Of a stretch of 64,000 nucleotides of DNA, positions 49,801 to 58,861 are shown in pieces. The notes beneath the pieces are model-generated. The model did not search any database, had not been told where the DNA came from, and worked only from the letters and a program-made list of their open reading frames with translations. The position numbers and the translations under genes were made by a program. Position 1 is the first letter of the stretch, and each line of letters starts with the position of its first letter. Source of the DNA: an uncultured bacterium (GTDB lineage: Bacteria; Cyanobacteriota; Vampirovibrionia; Gastranaerophilales; Gastranaerophilaceae); NCBI GenBank assembly GCA_900553895.1, contig USFB01000001.1, positions 62,001-126,000 on the forward strand, read 5' to 3'.

Positions 49801-50595
49801 TTAGCCTAAATACTTCTTATAAAGTGCAAACTCGTCAGGGTCAACTTTATGTTCATTATCTTTTTCTTCTTGCGGTTGCTTGTTTTCTTCTGCTACCGTG
49901 TGGAACAATTTATCAATAATTCCATCAGGATTTTCTTCTTCAACATAAATATCCGAAATCTCAAAATTGTCACTTTCTTCTGTTTTAGTTTCCTCTTCCT
50001 GAGGCTGAGTTTCTTCTTCAACCGCTTTTTTTGCTACAACTTTCGTAAAACCCGGAAATTCAATTTTAGGAATCTCTATTTTCGGGATTCTGATATTAGG
50101 AATTTCAATTTTTGAATATTCACCTTCTTCAAATTCATCCGGAGGAAAAGCACCTAAATCTTTTATCAAATGAATAGAATTTGCTGATGCGCCTATTAAC
50201 ATTCTTTTACCGTCAAGTTCTACTACATGCAAAGATTTATTATTCCCTAATGGTGTAGTTGAAATAACAGAAACATGAGAATTATTGCCTTCACCCATTT
50301 GTTTTTTTAGAGTATTTAAGCCTAGTTTGTTAAGCTTTGCATAAATAATACCTGTTGCATAAATTAATAAAACAACAAAAATCAAAGAAAATACAATTGA
50401 AACTAGATTTGGTTCTTGTCCGATTGATTGAGTAGTGTTTATTGCATTATCGCTTGTTGTAACGGAAGAAGCTTGCGCCGCATTAGCTAAAGGTTCAGGC
50501 AAATCAGGCAAAATATCAAACTTTTCCGCAGCTTGTGCTGAAATAGCACATGACCAACAAAATACTCCCAAAAATATGTTATAAATCTTATTCAT
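49801..50595 (-). CDS. fliO: FliO-like flagellar biosynthesis protein
   Basis: 264 residues. A signal peptide (MNKIYNIFLGVFCWSCAISA), a periplasmic linker, one membrane helix at about 64-86 (LVSIVFSLIFVVLLIYATGI), and then a FliO domain: SVISTTPLGNNKSLHVVELD, GKRMLIGASANSIHLIKDLG. Residues about 175-195 hold a tandem pentad IEIPNIRIPKIEIPKIEFPG. The acidic C-terminal tail is long. FliO assists assembly of the flagellar export gate. No other flagellar gene is in the window; the neighbouring nonulosonate genes could serve flagellin glycosylation. Similar membrane proteins exist outside flagella, so the assignment is moderate. Confidence 0.72.
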   Translation of the reverse strand: MNKIYNIFLGVFCWSCAISAQAAEKFDILPDLPEPLANAAQASSVTTSDNAINTTQSIGQEPNLVSIVFSLIFVVLLIYATGIIYAKLNKLGLNTLKKQMGEGNNSHVSVISTTPLGNNKSLHVVELDGKRMLIGASANSIHLIKDLGAFPPDEFEEGEYSKIEIPNIRIPKIEIPKIEFPGFTKVVAKKAVEEETQPQEEETKTEESDNFEISDIYVEEENPDGIIDKLFHTVAEENKQPQEEKDNEHKVDPDEFALYKKYLG

Positions 50596-50682
50596 GAATA
50601 AATCCGACTTTTTAAGGTTTAAGGCTCAAATTAAACAGGCAAGCCCTATTTAAAAATATCCTTCCCCCTTATACTCCTTTTC

Positions 50683-50691
50683 TGTTATAAT
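50683..50691 (+). promoter_or_regulatory. Extended -10 element before the membrane histidine kinase gene
   Basis: TGTTATAAT, with TATAAT at 50686-50691, 36 bases before the chosen ATG at 50727. AGGA precedes the start. No convincing -35. Confidence 0.5.
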
Positions 50692-50726
50692 TGTATCATA
50701 AAATATTAAAATAGGACAAGTTGAGC

Positions 50727-52073
50727 ATGCTAATGGAAGTGTTAAGTTATTATTTTGCAGATAAGGGAACATTATTTATACATATTTTAAATCTTTTTGT
50801 ACTAGGCATGTTAATATTCCTCTTCTTTTTTGCAAGGCATGCAGGCAAAAAATGGTCTAAGATTAATGATTACTTAGGTGTAATTACAAAAACAGTAAAT
50901 TCTGTTCGATATGGTGACTTGTCAAAAAAAGTTGAAAAAATGGAAATTCCAAGCACAGAACCTTTGGCAGACAGTATAAACAGGATGATTGAAACTCTTT
51001 ATGATAGAGAAAAAATGATTACTGAATATCAAACAGAGCTTCATCGTCAAAACAAATTTTTAGAAGCTGTTATTAATTCACTTTCTGATGGTTTAGTAGT
51101 AATTGATGACGAACATAAAATTTTACGTGCAACAGCTAAAATCAGTGAATGGTTTAATGTTACAGGAAAAGATTTGCTTGGAATAGATTTATTAGAATTT
51201 ATACAAGTTGCAAAAAATAAAAATATTGAAAAACTTAATGAAGATGACGTTTTTATTAAAGCTGATATGGCGTCAAATTTTGTTGCAAGCTGCATGGAAT
51301 TAAAGCTTGAAGATAAAAAACGCAGATTTATAATAATTATAAAAAATATTACAAATCAAAGAGAACTGGAAAGTCTTAAGGAAGATTTTGTTGCAACTTT
51401 AACGCATGACTTAAAAGTTCCGATAATTGCAGAAACAAACATGCTTGAACTATTTTTAAATGAAAATTTTGGACCAATATCAGATAAACAAGAAGTCGCA
51501 CTTAAAAATATGCAATCATCTAATAAAGAGCTTTTAGATTTGGTGCAAATTGTTTTAGAAACCTATAAGGTTAAAGACGGCTCTATCAGGCTTTATAAAG
51601 AAAATATCAAACTAAAACCTTTTATAGAAGAAATAATTGACGAAATGCGTCCGATAGCCGATAAGACTCACAATCCGCTAAACTTTACAACGAATCGCGA
51701 TATTTGTGTTTTTGCTGATAAAATGCAATTAAAGCGTGTTATTAAGAATTTAATACAAAATGCAATTTCTTACGGAGAATTGGCTTCGCCTGTTAATATT
51801 ACAATCGGTGAAATTCCTAAATTTATTGTAATCAAAGTTAAAGATTTTGGCGCTGGAATTTCTAAAGAAGATATTGATAAAATTTTTAACAAATATTTTT
51901 CTGCCGCTAAAAAATTTAGAAAAATCGGAACAGGTTTAGGCTTGTATTTAGCTTTGCAAATTGCAAAATCTCACGGTGGAGAATTAACAGTAGAAAGCGA
52001 AGAAGGCGAATACACCGAATTTACGATTAAATTACCGGCTGTTGTTAATACTAATTTGCACTACGGAGAATAA
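50727..52073 (+). CDS. Membrane sensor histidine kinase with HAMP-like linker and PAS
   Basis: 448 residues from the ATG at 50727; a TTG two codons earlier is possible but would leave only four bases after AGGA. One membrane helix (about 18-38, LNLFVLGMLIFLFFFARH) is followed by a HAMP-like linker (YGDLSKKVEKMEIPSTEPLA), a PAS domain (about 110-210, SLSDGLVVIDDEHKIL), HisKA (TLTHDLKVPIIAETNMLELF) and HATPase (KNLIQNAISYG, KDFGAGIS, GTGLGLYLALQIA). The protein has no sizeable periplasmic domain, so it probably senses inside or within the membrane. The receiver-only regulator at 52972 is a possible partner further down the same run of genes. Confidence 0.93.
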   Translation: MLMEVLSYYFADKGTLFIHILNLFVLGMLIFLFFFARHAGKKWSKINDYLGVITKTVNSVRYGDLSKKVEKMEIPSTEPLADSINRMIETLYDREKMITEYQTELHRQNKFLEAVINSLSDGLVVIDDEHKILRATAKISEWFNVTGKDLLGIDLLEFIQVAKNKNIEKLNEDDVFIKADMASNFVASCMELKLEDKKRRFIIIIKNITNQRELESLKEDFVATLTHDLKVPIIAETNMLELFLNENFGPISDKQEVALKNMQSSNKELLDLVQIVLETYKVKDGSIRLYKENIKLKPFIEEIIDEMRPIADKTHNPLNFTTNRDICVFADKMQLKRVIKNLIQNAISYGELASPVNITIGEIPKFIVIKVKDFGAGISKEDIDKIFNKYFSAAKKFRKIGTGLGLYLALQIAKSHGGELTVESEEGEYTEFTIKLPAVVNTNLHYGE

Positions 52074-52075
52074 TT

Positions 52076-52621
52076 ATGATTTTATACGATACAAAATTTT
52101 TGCAACTAAAAAGTACCCCTTCTAAATCAGGAAAAAATTGGGTTTACGCACACAGACCAAACGCGAAAGATGTGGTTGTGATTTTACCTATTATTAATAA
52201 TGAAAAGATTTTATTCTTAAAAGAAGAACGTCCACCTCTTGTTGCAGAAAAAATTGCAAAATATTCTATCGCATTGCCTGCCGGACTTGTCGGCGATGAA
52301 AGAATCGGAGAATCTGTAGAAGACGCTATTAAAGCAGAGCTTTTGGAAGAAGCAGGACTTGTCGCCGATAGAATTGAAATAAAATCGCATAAAGTTGCAA
52401 GCTCTCCGGGGTGTGTTTCAGAAACCGTTACACTTGCAATTGCTTACATAAATGAATATAATGTAGTTTCAAAGCCTGTAAGTGATGGTGGAGTAATTGT
52501 AGACAGAATTTTAGTTGATAAAAAAGATGTTTACAAGTGGTTAAGAGCGCAAGAAGCTGACGGTATTGCGCTAACAGCATCAACGTTGGCGTGTTTATTT
52601 TATTTGAATGAGGAGAAATAA
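52076..52621 (+). CDS. Nudix hydrolase, ADP-ribose pyrophosphatase-like
   Basis: 181 residues. Nudix box at about 73-95: GDERIGESVEDAIKAELLEE followed by AGL. The consensus GX5EX7REUXEEXGU is met except that the usual Arg is Ala87. Other features suit the ADP-ribose pyrophosphatase group: ILPIINNEKILFLKEERPP, then SSPGCVSETVTLAIAY. It hydrolyses nucleoside diphosphates linked to another group. It is 2 bases after the kinase gene and 3 bases before aroH. Confidence 0.9.
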   Translation: MILYDTKFLQLKSTPSKSGKNWVYAHRPNAKDVVVILPIINNEKILFLKEERPPLVAEKIAKYSIALPAGLVGDERIGESVEDAIKAELLEEAGLVADRIEIKSHKVASSPGCVSETVTLAIAYINEYNVVSKPVSDGGVIVDRILVDKKDVYKWLRAQEADGIALTASTLACLFYLNEEK

Positions 52622-52624
52622 TTT

Positions 52625-52975
52625 ATGATATCAAAAGGTATAAGAGGTGCAATTACTGTTGATGAAAACAGTCCTGAAGCAATCGGTGCTGCTACAATTA
52701 GATTGCTTAAAGAAATGCTAAATAGAAATAAAATCGAAACAGACATGATATCACATGTGATATTTACTCTTACAAAAGATTTAAACGCTGATTTTCCTGC
52801 AAAATACGCCAGAATAAACCTCAAATGGAAAGATGTTCCGATGATGTGTTTTCATGAACTTGATGTTCCAAATTCTTTGGAAAAATGTTTGAGAGTTTTA
52901 ATAGTTGTGAATTGCGGTGATTCATTTGTGCCTGAATTTGTTTATTTGGACGGAGCGGAAGTTTTAAGAAAATGA
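52625..52975 (+). CDS. aroH: Chorismate mutase, AroH class
   Basis: 116 residues, a monofunctional trimeric AroH-type mutase. It rearranges chorismate to prephenate for phenylalanine and tyrosine synthesis. Diagnostic sequences: KGIRGAITVDENSPEAIGAA, HVIFTLTKDLNADFPAKYAR, VPMMCFHELDVPNSLEKCLR and LIVVNCGDSFVPEFVYLDGA. It lies in a compact plus-strand run: 3 bases after the Nudix gene and overlapping the following receiver gene by four bases. The functional reason for this grouping is not evident. Confidence 0.96.
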   Translation: MISKGIRGAITVDENSPEAIGAATIRLLKEMLNRNKIETDMISHVIFTLTKDLNADFPAKYARINLKWKDVPMMCFHELDVPNSLEKCLRVLIVVNCGDSFVPEFVYLDGAEVLRK

Positions 52976-53349
52976 AAAATATTTTAATCGTTGATGATGT
53001 AAAAGGCTGGCGTGATTTTAATACGAACGTTATGCACGAATTGTTCGGAGATAATGTAAATATTGATACGGCAGAAAGTGCAGGACAGGCTTACGATTAT
53101 TTGTTGCAACAAAGACCCTATGATATTATTTTAACCGATTTACAGATGGAAGACGATTATGCGCCAAAATACGCAGGTGAATGGCTTGTAGAACAAATTA
53201 AAACTTTTAATATATATAGCTACACAAGGATTATCATGGTTTCAGCATCTTATAATATCAGACATATTGCAGATAATTTGGAGGTAGAATGTATTCCAAA
53301 ATCAACAGCATTAAAATGCCTTTCAGCTTATAGAGAACTTTTATTATAA
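52972..53349 (+). CDS. Stand-alone receiver (CheY-like) domain protein
   Basis: 125 residues with only a receiver domain. Acidic pair in ILIVDDVKGWRDF (Asp8/Asp9), acceptor Asp56 in YDIILTDLQMEDDY, Ser switch in IIMVSASYNIRHI, Lys in CIPKSTALKC. It has no output domain, so it should act by protein contact. Overlap of four bases with aroH makes it co-translated. The membrane kinase three genes upstream is the most obvious phosphodonor, though the evidence is only co-transcription. Confidence 0.92.
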   Translation: MKNILIVDDVKGWRDFNTNVMHELFGDNVNIDTAESAGQAYDYLLQQRPYDIILTDLQMEDDYAPKYAGEWLVEQIKTFNIYSYTRIIMVSASYNIRHIADNLEVECIPKSTALKCLSAYRELLL

Positions 53350-53381
53350 ACTAAATTTTTACAAACCTTAATACGTCCTTG

Positions 53382-53390
53382 TGCTAAATT
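53382..53390 (+). promoter_or_regulatory. dnaE extended -10, probable leaderless start
   Basis: TGCTAAATT, with TAAATT at 53385-53390; a normal transcription start would be near 53397, the A of the dnaE ATG. No Shine-Dalgarno sequence precedes the start. Confidence 0.5.
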
Positions 53391-53396
53391 ATAGTT

Positions 53397-56300
53397 ATGG
53401 CAAATTTTATACCTTTACATATTCACTCGGAATATTCACTATTAGATGGGATGATTAGAGTAGGTGACTTGGTTAAGTATGCTCAAGAAAATAATCTTCC
53501 TGCTATTGCAATTACTGACCACGGTGTAATGTATTCTGCGGTTGAATTTTATGAACTAGCAGAACACGCAGGTATCAATCCGCTTATAGGTTGTGAATTT
53601 TATGTAAATACAGGTGATATTCACGTAAAAGACAGTGCTAATAATCCTTTATATCACTTAATTTTAATTGCAAAAGATAATAAGGGGTATAAAAATCTTA
53701 TTAAATTAGTTTCAACAGCTTGGTGCGAAGGCTTCTATTACAAGCCTCGTATCAATTTTGAGTTATTAAAAGAGTATCATGAAGGTTTGATTTGTGCGTC
53801 TGCTTGTTTAGGTGGCGAAGTTTTGCAGCACCTACTTAAAAACGAATACGATCAAGCTAAAGAAGTTGCTAAGCGTTATCAGGATTTGTTTGGAGATGAT
53901 TATTATATCGAACTTCAAGACCACAACATGGAAGAGCAAAAACGCACTAATCCTGACTTGATGAAAATTGCCAAAGAACTTGGTATAAAAATGATTATTA
54001 CAAACGACTCGCACTATTTGAGAAAAGAGGATGCTGACGCGCAAGATACTTTATTATGTCTTCAAACTAACGCGAATAAAGATGATGAAAAGCGTTTTCA
54101 TTTCCCTAATAATGAGTTTTATGTTAAATCGAAAGAAGAAATGCGCCAAGCGTTTTCTTGGATGGATGATGCTACATTTGAAGAATGCTGTGCAAATACG
54201 GAAGAAGTTGCAAATAAATGTAATGTAGAAATTGAACTTCACAATGCACCACTTCCTCATTACGACGTTCCTGAAGAATTTATATTCACTTCTGACGACG
54301 TTGATCCGAAAATCATTGAACGATTAAAGAAGAAAAACAAAACCGAGAATACAGCCGATGTTTTGGAAGAAGCTAAGTATATTCAAGGTATTGAAAACTA
54401 CTTGGAACACATTGTATTTGAAGGTTTGAAGAAGCGTTACGGAGATCCGCCTCCTGACGATATCATTAAACGTGCAAAGTATGAATTGGGCGTAATCAAT
54501 CACATGGGTTTCCCTGCTTACTTCATGATTACGTGGGACTTTATTCACTTCGCGAAAACTCATGATATTCCAGTTGGCCCCGGTAGAGGTTCAGCAGCAG
54601 GTTCTGTTGTCGCGTATGCCTTAGAAATCACTGATATCGACCCTATTTATCACAAACTGTTGTTTGAAAGATTTTTGAATCCTGAACGTTTTACCATGCC
54701 CGATATTGATATCGACTTTTGTATCGAAAAACGTGGTGATGTTATTGATTACGTTACAAAAAAATATGGTGAAGATAAGGTTTGTCAGATTATTACATTC
54801 TCAACTTATGCACCAAAAGCGGCTTTTAAAGGTGTAGGACGTGTTCTACAAGTTCCTTTTGCCGAAAGTAACAGAATTACAGGTTTAATTGAACCGGCTC
54901 TTGATGTTGCAAAAGCATCTAATCCGAAAGCAGAATGGCTTAGAGATATAGTTGCAGCGGAAGGCACATCCGATTTTAAACAACTTTATGATGAAGATTA
55001 TCAAATAATGAACCCTGAAAGCGGAAAAACAATAAGTTTTAAACGTTGGGTTGATATGGCAATTGCAATTGAAGGTTTGAAGTGCGGTACAGGTACTCAC
55101 GCTGCGGGTGTAATTATTTCTCACGCGCCTTTGGATACGATTTTACCGGTTCAGCCTTCAAAAGATGGTATCGTTCAGACAGGTTACCCTAAGCACGAAG
55201 CGACAGAAGTTTTAGACCTTCTTAAAATGGACTTTTTGGGATTAAGAAACTTAACCATGATTACAAAAACTTGTAAAATGGTTAAAAAATATCGTGGAAT
55301 TGATGTTGACATTAATAATATTCCTCTTGATGATAAACCTACCTATGAAATGCTTGTACGCGGTGAAACAATAGGTGTATTCCAGTTAGAATCACAAGGC
55401 ATGATGAACCTTGTTAAACGCCTTAAACCTGACGTTTTTGAAGATTTAGGCGCGTTGGTTGCGTTATTTAGACCGGGTCCTTTGGGTTCCGGCATGGTTG
55501 ATGATTTCGTAGCCAGAAAACACGGTAAGCAAGAGATTACTTACGCACATCCACTTCTTGAACCTGTGCTTAAAGATACTTATGGAACAATTGTTTATCA
55601 AGAACAAATCATGCAGGTTTTCCAAGTTTTAGCAGACTATTCACTTGGTCAAGCCGACCAAGTCCGCCGTATGATGGGTAAAAAAGACCTTAAAACAATG
55701 GAAGAACAGAGAGGTAAGTTTATTGCCGCTTCTGCTAAGCACGACATGAAAAAAGAGGACGCTGAAAAACTCTTCAACCAAATTCTAGCGTTCGCTTCAT
55801 ACTGTTTTAACAGGTCGCACTCCGCAGCTTACGCGTTTGTAGCTTATCAAACAGCGTATTTAAAAACGCATTATCCTGTTGAATATTTTTCAGCTCTACT
55901 ATCAAGTGTTGCTGATAACAAAGACCAAACTCAGCTTTATATTGAAGAGGCTCAAAGACTCGGCAGTAAAGTTTTAGCACCTGATATCAATAAATCATAT
56001 TTAGAATACGCACCTGACGGTGACAATATTCGTTTCGGTATGGCTGCGATTAAAGGTGTTGGCGCACCTGTTGTTGAAGCGATTATAAAAGAACGTGAAG
56101 AAAACGGCGATTTTAAAAATATTTTTGATTTCTGTAAACGCGTAGACGCAAAATACGTTAATAAAAAATCTTTAGAAGGTTTAATTAAAGCCGGCGCATT
56201 TTCTAATATCGAAAAAAGTAGAAAACAGCTTTTTGAAAATATGGAGCATATTTTGGATGTAACTTCTAAAGAAGCTAAAGATAGAGCGATGGGACAAGTT

Positions 56301-57035
56301 AGTTTGTTTGCTTCTTTAGGTGAAGATAGTGGCTTTGAAAATGTTCAATATCAGCTTGTCGGAAGTGACGCAGAGTATACAGATAAAGAAATTCAGCTGT
56401 TTGAAAAAGAATTTTTGGGTTTTTATGTAACCTCACATCCGCTATTTTCAATTCGGGACAAATTACCATTTTTGATGACACACAGAGTTGCAGAATTAAA
56501 AGAGTTGAAAGAGGATGAAATTGTAACACTTTGCGGTTTAATTACTGCAACCAGACAAATTCCAACCAAAAAGGATCCTTCTAAATTTTTGAGATTTGTA
56601 ACTTTGGAAGATTTGACAGGAAAAGTTGATTGCGTTTGTTTCCATAAAAAACTTATGGAATTCGGTGAAATGCTTGTGCAGGATAACAAAGTTGTTATAA
56701 CAGGCAAAGTTCAACACAGAGGAGAAGAAGGTACTGTAAGCGTTCTTATTGATAATGTTAAATCTGTAGAAAACTCTAATATCGTAACTTTAGAATTAAA
56801 ACGTGATGTTAAGTATGAAGAACTTTGTGGTATCAAAAATATTTTAGCAAATCATCACGGTGATGATCCTGTAATGTTCAAATTGCCACCGGTTGACGGC
56901 TATAGTCCAAAGATTTTGACTGCACCGATTTTTTGGGTAACTTCAACTAATGATTTGGTAAATCACATGCAACAAGTATTTCCAAACACATTAGATGTTT
57001 CAATTCGTTCATTAGATCAACCATTAGAGGTGTAA
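53397..57035 (+). CDS. dnaE: DNA polymerase III alpha subunit
   Basis: 1212 residues, DnaE1 type. It is the replicative polymerase. The PHP domain (FIPLHIHSEYSLLDGMIRVG at the N-terminus) retains its His residues. The polymerase core has VGPGRGSAAGSVVAYALEIT and the catalytic PDIDIDF (near residue 442), CGTGTHAAGVIISHAP and FRPGPLGSGMVDDF. A tandem helix-hairpin-helix (GMAAIKGVGAPVVEAI) and an OB domain (EIVTLCGLITATRQIPTKKD) lead to the C-terminus. Not an intein-split dnaE as in many cyanobacteria: the gene is uninterrupted. Probably leaderless; strong terminator after. Confidence 0.97.
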   Translation: MANFIPLHIHSEYSLLDGMIRVGDLVKYAQENNLPAIAITDHGVMYSAVEFYELAEHAGINPLIGCEFYVNTGDIHVKDSANNPLYHLILIAKDNKGYKNLIKLVSTAWCEGFYYKPRINFELLKEYHEGLICASACLGGEVLQHLLKNEYDQAKEVAKRYQDLFGDDYYIELQDHNMEEQKRTNPDLMKIAKELGIKMIITNDSHYLRKEDADAQDTLLCLQTNANKDDEKRFHFPNNEFYVKSKEEMRQAFSWMDDATFEECCANTEEVANKCNVEIELHNAPLPHYDVPEEFIFTSDDVDPKIIERLKKKNKTENTADVLEEAKYIQGIENYLEHIVFEGLKKRYGDPPPDDIIKRAKYELGVINHMGFPAYFMITWDFIHFAKTHDIPVGPGRGSAAGSVVAYALEITDIDPIYHKLLFERFLNPERFTMPDIDIDFCIEKRGDVIDYVTKKYGEDKVCQIITFSTYAPKAAFKGVGRVLQVPFAESNRITGLIEPALDVAKASNPKAEWLRDIVAAEGTSDFKQLYDEDYQIMNPESGKTISFKRWVDMAIAIEGLKCGTGTHAAGVIISHAPLDTILPVQPSKDGIVQTGYPKHEATEVLDLLKMDFLGLRNLTMITKTCKMVKKYRGIDVDINNIPLDDKPTYEMLVRGETIGVFQLESQGMMNLVKRLKPDVFEDLGALVALFRPGPLGSGMVDDFVARKHGKQEITYAHPLLEPVLKDTYGTIVYQEQIMQVFQVLADYSLGQADQVRRMMGKKDLKTMEEQRGKFIAASAKHDMKKEDAEKLFNQILAFASYCFNRSHSAAYAFVAYQTAYLKTHYPVEYFSALLSSVADNKDQTQLYIEEAQRLGSKVLAPDINKSYLEYAPDGDNIRFGMAAIKGVGAPVVEAIIKEREENGDFKNIFDFCKRVDAKYVNKKSLEGLIKAGAFSNIEKSRKQLFENMEHILDVTSKEAKDRAMGQVSLFASLGEDSGFENVQYQLVGSDAEYTDKEIQLFEKEFLGFYVTSHPLFSIRDKLPFLMTHRVAELKELKEDEIVTLCGLITATRQIPTKKDPSKFLRFVTLEDLTGKVDCVCFHKKLMEFGEMLVQDNKVVITGKVQHRGEEGTVSVLIDNVKSVENSNIVTLELKRDVKYEELCGIKNILANHHGDDPVMFKLPPVDGYSPKILTAPIFWVTSTNDLVNHMQQVFPNTLDVSIRSLDQPLEV

Positions 57036-57083
57036 GTTTATATTCTTGATAAAAACCAACTGTAAAGCTTATAGTTTTTAATA

Positions 57084-57119
57084 AAAAAGAATGACGAACC
57101 TAAGTTAGTCATTCTTTTT
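57084..57119. terminator. Terminator between dnaE and the coiled-coil protein gene
   Basis: AAAAAGAATGAC pairs with GTCATTCTTTTT (57084-57095 with 57108-57119), 12-base loop containing the small palindrome CTAAGTTAG; A/T-runs on both sides allow bidirectional use. Confidence 0.9.
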
Positions 57120-57157
57120 GTTTGTAAAATATTAGTTGTTATTAGTCAAATTAAGTC

Positions 57158-58861
57158 TTAAACTTCTTTGTTTTTTGGAGCAATTGCATATCCTAGAGCA
57201 CCTAGGATTGCAGCACCACCAGCGATATAGCCAGCTAATTTTTTGTTAGAGATTTTCTTTTCTAACAAAGCTTTAACATCTTCGCCAAATGCTTTCTTCA
57301 TAGCATCAGCTTTTTCGCCGTTCTTTTCAACAAATTCTTTCAAGATTTGTTCTTCTGTTTTTGCTTCAACTTTTGGCAAAGCATTTCTAGCATCAGTGAT
57401 TTTCGTTTCTACATCTGATAACTTAGCTTTAGCTTCATTTAATGCCTTAGTATCAACACCAGATGCTTTTACTTCATAACTTACTTCCTTAGGAAGAACT
57501 TTTGAAGCTTCCTTGTCTAATTTTGGTAATGCTGGTGCAGCTGGAGCTTTTTCTACAGGTTTACCTTTTACACAGATTTCGCCGTTTTCGTTGAAGTAAG
57601 CACCTTTACCATATTTACGTCTTGCATTAGTTAATTCATTGTTAGTAATTTTAGTATAAGCTACGTTATCAGCTTGTGCCTTAATTGCTTTACCAGCAGC
57701 TTCATTTAATTTATTCAATCTGCCTTCTGAATCCTTGATAAGTTGTTCTAAGTTTTCTTTAGTAACATTTTTACCGTTTAACACTTTCTTTTCAGCATTA
57801 GTTAGATTTTTGATAAATTCTTGAATTTCTTTATCTTTATTCTTAGGTTCTATTGTGCCACCAGAAAGTACTTTAAGAGCATTTTCTAATCTTTCTAGGA
57901 ATGTACCACCTGTTGTAGTGTCAGCAATTTTAGAATAATTGTCTAATACTTTTTTCAATGTATCATTTTTTCTAATTTCAATATTCTTCAAAGTCTGAAC
58001 TTCTTTTGCGAATTTAGCACTATCTTTGGCTGGTGATGTTTTTACTTTATAACCAGTAGCTTCTTTAATATCAGCTAAAGCTTTATCAATTACTTGATTA
58101 TTATCAGCAATTTTAGTCTTTGCTTCAATATAGTTTCTGTTAGGTTTGATAGATGCATATTTATCATAGTTTGCCATATATTCTTGCGTATAGCCTTCTA
58201 ATTTTGCCTTCAAATCTTTTTGAGCAGCTTTAATTTCAGCCTCAGTGCCTTTGAAACCAGCACTTTCTAAGATTGAATTATAAATACCTTCTTGTCTTGT
58301 TTGCAAAGCTTTAATTCTATTATTAACGCCTTCCATTGCTTCTTTTGTTGCACCTTCAGCTTTTAATGTTCTAAGTTCATCAGCGGCTTTGTTCAAATCT
58401 TTAACGTTTTGACGAAGAGCTGCTAAAGGTTCTTTTGTAACAGTTTTTGTAGTAGCTTTTGCTGATTCAATAGTTTTGATTTCGTCTTGAATAGCAGCTT
58501 TTTGTTTCATTAGTTCATGGTCAGCAGCTAATTCTGGTGTAGCACCTTCTTTGTTCGCTTCTTTGAATGCTTTTAACTCATCTTCCCATTTAGCACCTGC
58601 ATCAATAGCAGCTTGTCTTGCATTGATTGCTTTTGTTTGGTTTGCTTCTTCTGAAATAGCGTCTTTTGCATTCTTTTCAAAGTTATCTTTTGTATCTGCA
58701 ATGATGTCTTCAAAAGAGGCATATTTTGGTTTGGTTGTGTAATTTGCAACCGCTGCACCACCAAGACCACCTACAACAGCACCGCCTAGAGCATAAGGCA
58801 CTGGAGATGTTTGTTTAACTTGTGGTTGGTTTACCGCTTGAATTGATAATTCATCTGACAT
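57158..58861 (-). CDS. Large coiled-coil protein with Gly-rich hydrophobic ends, unknown
   Basis: 567 residues. The first 20 residues are polar; about 22-41 form a Gly/Ala-rich hydrophobic segment (PYALGGAVVGGLGGAAVANY), resembling a glycine zipper. Residues about 50-540 are almost all Ala/Lys/Glu coiled coil (for example KAAIQDEIKTIESAKATTKT, EAKAKLSDVETKITDARNAL). The C-terminus has a second hydrophobic segment (LAGYIAGGAAILGALGYAIA) and a short basic tail. No signal peptide. It could span a membrane at both ends or form pores or filaments. I recognise no family. It has a well-used A/G-ending codon pattern and a leader with AT-rich promoter sequence; expression looks independent. Confidence 0.7.
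   Translation of the reverse strand: MSDELSIQAVNQPQVKQTSPVPYALGGAVVGGLGGAAVANYTTKPKYASFEDIIADTKDNFEKNAKDAISEEANQTKAINARQAAIDAGAKWEDELKAFKEANKEGATPELAADHELMKQKAAIQDEIKTIESAKATTKTVTKEPLAALRQNVKDLNKAADELRTLKAEGATKEAMEGVNNRIKALQTRQEGIYNSILESAGFKGTEAEIKAAQKDLKAKLEGYTQEYMANYDKYASIKPNRNYIEAKTKIADNNQVIDKALADIKEATGYKVKTSPAKDSAKFAKEVQTLKNIEIRKNDTLKKVLDNYSKIADTTTGGTFLERLENALKVLSGGTIEPKNKDKEIQEFIKNLTNAEKKVLNGKNVTKENLEQLIKDSEGRLNKLNEAAGKAIKAQADNVAYTKITNNELTNARRKYGKGAYFNENGEICVKGKPVEKAPAAPALPKLDKEASKVLPKEVSYEVKASGVDTKALNEAKAKLSDVETKITDARNALPKVEAKTEEQILKEFVEKNGEKADAMKKAFGEDVKALLEKKISNKKLAGYIAGGAAILGALGYAIAPKNKEV

Noticed and set aside
53397..57035. Split-intein dnaE as in many cyanobacteria
   Set aside because: The gene is uninterrupted, with no intein block motifs and with contiguous polymerase domains.
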